Origin: Acidiflorens sp963841945
GTDB taxonomy: Bacteria; Acidobacteriota; Terriglobia; Terriglobales; Acidobacteriaceae
Direction of reading: 5' to 3'
Assembly: GCA_963841945.1 (NCBI GenBank)
Contig: CAWJFC010000034.1
Location: 155,848 to 219,847, forward strand
DNA length: 64,000 bases
In this document: positions 61,541-64,000 of the stretch, one piece after another
Position numbering within the stretch: position 1 is the stretch's first letter
Layout of the letters: every line of letters begins with the position of its first letter
Notes under the pieces: generated by a model
Seen by the model: only the letters and a program-made list of their open reading frames with translations
What the model was told of the DNA's origin: nothing
Database searches by the model: none
Program-made: the position numbers and the translations under genes

Positions 61541-63010
61541 TTACAAGAGTTCGTCGATGGTCTGGATGTCTACCAACCCTTTGCAGCCGTAGATTACAGG
61601 TAGCACGCGGTTGGGCGGATGTTTGCGACGCAGGGCGGCGATCTTATCAGTGCCAGCGCGATAGGCCGGAAGATACATGCGTCCGAGGAGAGGATGCTTG
61701 CCCCAGGCGCCGGATAGCTTGTCGGCTCGCTCTTCGGTGACGAGGAAATCGCGGCGCAAGGTGGCGGCTACTTCTGGCTGCGGCTTGCCTTCTCCCCAGG
61801 TCAGGTACGACGACTGGTTCTTGGCGTCGTCCTGCAATAGGGCCAGGAGTACGCCGATTTGGAGATCTTCGTCAGGCAACTGCTCGATTTCGGTGACGCC
61901 ATGCGCGATCAGGATGGCGTTGTTGGCGATGCCTTCGAAGAGCGTGGCGGCGCGGGTGTTCATGGTGAGGACGGTGGTTTCGAATCCGGCTTTGCCGCGG
62001 ACGTAGAGGTCTTGTAAGTACGCGAATGTAGTGACGTGGCCGGGGACGACTTCATGACTGACGAGTTGCTCGAATTCAGGATAGGAAATTTGCAGTGAGG
62101 CGTTGATCTCGTAGGTGGCTTCGTATTTGGGTGAGCCATCTTTGTTGCGGGCGCGGCCGAGGTAATTCATGGAGCCGGAGAACCAGGCGTCTTTAATGGC
62201 CATGAAGTCGATGTTGGCGCGTGGGACCGGAGCGAATTCTTTGGGTAAGTAGGGCAGCAGATTTTTTGCGCTGAGATTATCGAAGTGCGCGATGACGGCC
62301 GCGCCGAGGGCTTTGACGGAAGCCATGGGCGAGATGCGATCGCGACGCCAGGCATCGACGGCGGCGAGGAGGCCGGTGCCATTTCCATTGCCGGGTTTGT
62401 AGCCGGCGCGGCCCAGGAGTTCGGCGACGCGGGCGCGCTTTTTCTCCGGTTTCGATGGTTCGGGCGGCTTGCCGGTGGAAGCTATGACGCAGGTGGCGTA
62501 GGGGACGGGATCACCTTTTCCTGCAACTTCCATGGCTAGGTCGAACATGGTCTCGATGGAATCGGCGAGGCTCGTCAGATAGGCCTTGCGCAGGGCGGGC
62601 ATTCTGGCGGCTTCCTTGCGAAGTCCGGCAACGGCTTTGGGAAGGTCGATGTCGCGCAGGTATTGATCGAGCGCTTCGTGATCGATGGCTTTGCCGGAGA
62701 CGCCGCCGGACTGGCGCAGGCGCGCTGCGGCGGGATGCGTGTAAGCGGCGGGAAGCGGTTCGTCAGAGAACCAGGAGTCGGCGATGAAGCGGCCGGTGCC
62801 GGAGGGGCACATGACGTCGCCGCCCCAGAGCGTGTCGATGGCGAGGACGGCGTCGGCGATGTATTGGGCGGACGGATCCTTGCGGATGGCGGGTTTCTTT
62901 GAGGCGGCGACAGCGGGTTTTGCGAGCTTCGTGCGCGAATCTTTTTTCGGGGAAGCTTTCCTGGTTGCAACCGTCTTGCGGGAAACTTTCTTCTTCGAGT
63001 TTCGGGACAT
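61541..63010 (-). CDS. DUF885-like putative zinc peptidase with Lys-rich N-terminus
   Basis: This 489-residue protein belongs, by the central LVSHEVVPGHVTTFAYLQ motif (the HE-x-x-PGH variant of DUF885), to a group of presumed metallopeptidases. A later Glu-containing helix (TLFEGIANNAILIAHGVTE) fits the third zinc ligand. The first 45 residues are a basic Lys/Ala/Ser tail (KKKVSRKTVATRKASPKKDSR pattern) like histone H1 or surface-targeting tails, not a signal peptide. Its ATG overlaps the stop of the upstream OPT transporter by one base (TGATG), so translation is coupled. A peptide importer paired with a peptidase makes use of peptides the likely job. Only the peptidase family link is supported by sequence. 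Confidence 0.75.
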   Translation of the reverse strand: MSRNSKKKVSRKTVATRKASPKKDSRTKLAKPAVAASKKPAIRKDPSAQYIADAVLAIDTLWGGDVMCPSGTGRFIADSWFSDEPLPAAYTHPAAARLRQSGGVSGKAIDHEALDQYLRDIDLPKAVAGLRKEAARMPALRKAYLTSLADSIETMFDLAMEVAGKGDPVPYATCVIASTGKPPEPSKPEKKRARVAELLGRAGYKPGNGNGTGLLAAVDAWRRDRISPMASVKALGAAVIAHFDNLSAKNLLPYLPKEFAPVPRANIDFMAIKDAWFSGSMNYLGRARNKDGSPKYEATYEINASLQISYPEFEQLVSHEVVPGHVTTFAYLQDLYVRGKAGFETTVLTMNTRAATLFEGIANNAILIAHGVTEIEQLPDEDLQIGVLLALLQDDAKNQSSYLTWGEGKPQPEVAATLRRDFLVTEERADKLSGAWGKHPLLGRMYLPAYRAGTDKIAALRRKHPPNRVLPVIYGCKGLVDIQTIDELL

Positions 63011-64000
63011 CAGATCTCCTTTTCTTTTTTCAGGGAACCGAACCAGACGTAAACGCAGAGGCCGATGAAGCAGAGGGCGGAAACGGATTGAGAGACGAGA
63101 TCGTTGGAATAGAAGGGCGTCTGAATCAGATCTTCGCGATACCAGTGGGACAGATGCAAGGCTGCTCCGAAAACACCGCCGAGAGCGCCGCCTGCCATCA
63201 GGCCCGAGGCGATGATGATGCCGCGCTCGCGGATGGACTTGCCTTGTTCGCCGCCAACTTTCTCACCGCGCTTGTTGACGAGGTGGGAGAGGAATCCGCC
63301 ACAGAGGATGGGCGTGGTCAGCTGGAGGGGCAGATAAATTCCGAGCGCGAAGACCATGGACGAGAGCCCGAGCATTTCCAGCACCACGGTGATCATAGCG
63401 CCGATGCCGAAGAGCATGTAGGCGACGGGCTGGCCACTCATGAATCCGGAGACGATCGCTTTCATCGCCGAGGCTTGGGGCGCGACTAGAACCTGACGCA
63501 TGTCGCCGGGCGCGGCTTCTCCGAACTGGTAGGCCTTGGCCAGGAGAACGATGGTTAACCCGGCGGTGATTGCGGCGGCGACGACGCCGATGAACTTCAC
63601 TTTCTCCTGCGCGGCGGGAGTGGAGCCAATCCAGTAACCGGCCTTCAGATCGGTGATGAATTGTCCGGAGGCGCAGAGGGCTACGCAAACCATGCCGGCC
63701 AGGGCCATCACGAAGAACATGCCGGTGGTGCCGGAGAGACCGAACTTCAATAACACTACCGCGGAGACGATGACGGTCAGCAAGGTCATGCCGCTGGCGG
63801 GATTGTTGGCGGTGGTAGCGATAGCATTGGCAGCCACGGTGGTGAAGAAGAATGCGAAGAGCAACGTTAGAGCAAGACCCACCGCGACTATGGTCCAGGA
63901 AACATGAAGGAGTCCGAAGAAGACGGCGACGGCGATCGTGCCTACAACCACTCCGAGAAGGATGGCGAGGATGGGAATATCGCGGTCGGTGCGGTCCATT
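63010..64000 (-). CDS. OPT-family oligopeptide transporter, C-terminal half (runs off window)
   Basis: At least 330 residues of a polytopic inner-membrane carrier are visible; the N-terminal half lies beyond the window edge. Landmarks are ANAIATTANNPASGMTLLTVI, DLKAGYWIGSTPAAQEKVKFIG and a late ERGIIIASGLMAGGALGGVFGA, all typical of prokaryotic OPT proteins. OPT carriers move oligopeptides or metal chelates by proton symport. The gene is translationally coupled to the DUF885 peptidase. The ATG at 63999 is an internal Met, not the start. Confidence 0.88.
   Translation of the reverse strand, partial: MDRTDRDIPILAILLGVVVGTIAVAVFFGLLHVSWTIVAVGLALTLLFAFFFTTVAANAIATTANNPASGMTLLTVIVSAVVLLKFGLSGTTGMFFVMALAGMVCVALCASGQFITDLKAGYWIGSTPAAQEKVKFIGVVAAAITAGLTIVLLAKAYQFGEAAPGDMRQVLVAPQASAMKAIVSGFMSGQPVAYMLFGIGAMITVVLEMLGLSSMVFALGIYLPLQLTTPILCGGFLSHLVNKRGEKVGGEQGKSIRERGIIIASGLMAGGALGGVFGAALHLSHWYREDLIQTPFYSNDLVSQSVSALCFIGLCVYVWFGSLKKEKEI

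Overview
The window looks like chromosomal DNA of a soil-type Acidobacteriota, probably class Terriglobia. This is inferred from gene content, not from a marker gene. The supporting features are an Oar-like TonB receptor with an N-terminal carboxypeptidase-regulatory domain, two eukaryotic-type Ser/Thr kinases (one with TPR-like repeats, one with a TolB/WD40-type propeller), a sigma factor of the kinase-linked ECF type, GloVer-repeat and Ig-like (BIG2) surface proteins, and many palindromic intergenic repeats. No phage, transposase, integrase or CRISPR array was recognised.

Layout. 1-375 is the 5' part of trpC (minus strand). 718-14716 runs on the plus strand: a drug-type MFS pump, an AraC regulator, then a tight series of SMP-30 lactonase, BKACE beta-keto acid cleavage enzyme, SDR, TonB receptor, GH5 mannanase-like protein, second MFS carrier and type B carboxylesterase. 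I read this series as an uptake and breakdown pathway for a glycosylated or esterified compound. 14765-21399 is bounded by two copies of a tRNA-Arg(UCU) promoter plus 5' half. The left copy is broken and the right one is intact. Between them lie a GloVer-repeat protein, an ECF sigma factor, a Ser/Thr kinase and a CopA-type ATPase remnant.

21478-30907 holds a SYLF protein, a nine-domain BIG2 lipoprotein, an SDR, queG, nfnAB and a response regulator with a GGDEF domain. A CRP-consensus site sits between queG and nfnA. 31198-39903 has a porin and an RND efflux set (tolC, RND pump, adaptor) behind an RraA-like gene. 40061-43320 carries small or unknown proteins. 43600-45867 is groESL with a sigma70-type promoter and a CIRCE operator. 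45942-51520 holds an NTF2-like lipoprotein, a CRP-type regulator (whose own promoter region has a CRP-like dyad), a kinase-propeller protein and a small secreted protein.

51772-58005 has a zinc-finger membrane protein, a double-PilZ protein with an apparent frameshift, and three nucleotide-sugar genes (uxs, ugd, galE) that would take UDP-galactose or UDP-glucose to UDP-glucuronate and UDP-xylose. 58240-64000 has secreted proteins of unknown role, a decayed PaaI-type thioesterase, a metallophosphoesterase, an FmdB zinc ribbon, and a coupled DUF885 peptidase/OPT oligopeptide transporter pair cut by the window end.

Intergenic DNA is unusually structured. There is a family of perfect hairpins whose arms differ but stay complementary, three blocks of in-register heptamers (GTTCTCA type), and two cases (TonB receptor and galE) where the last codons and stop of a gene are duplicated just downstream.
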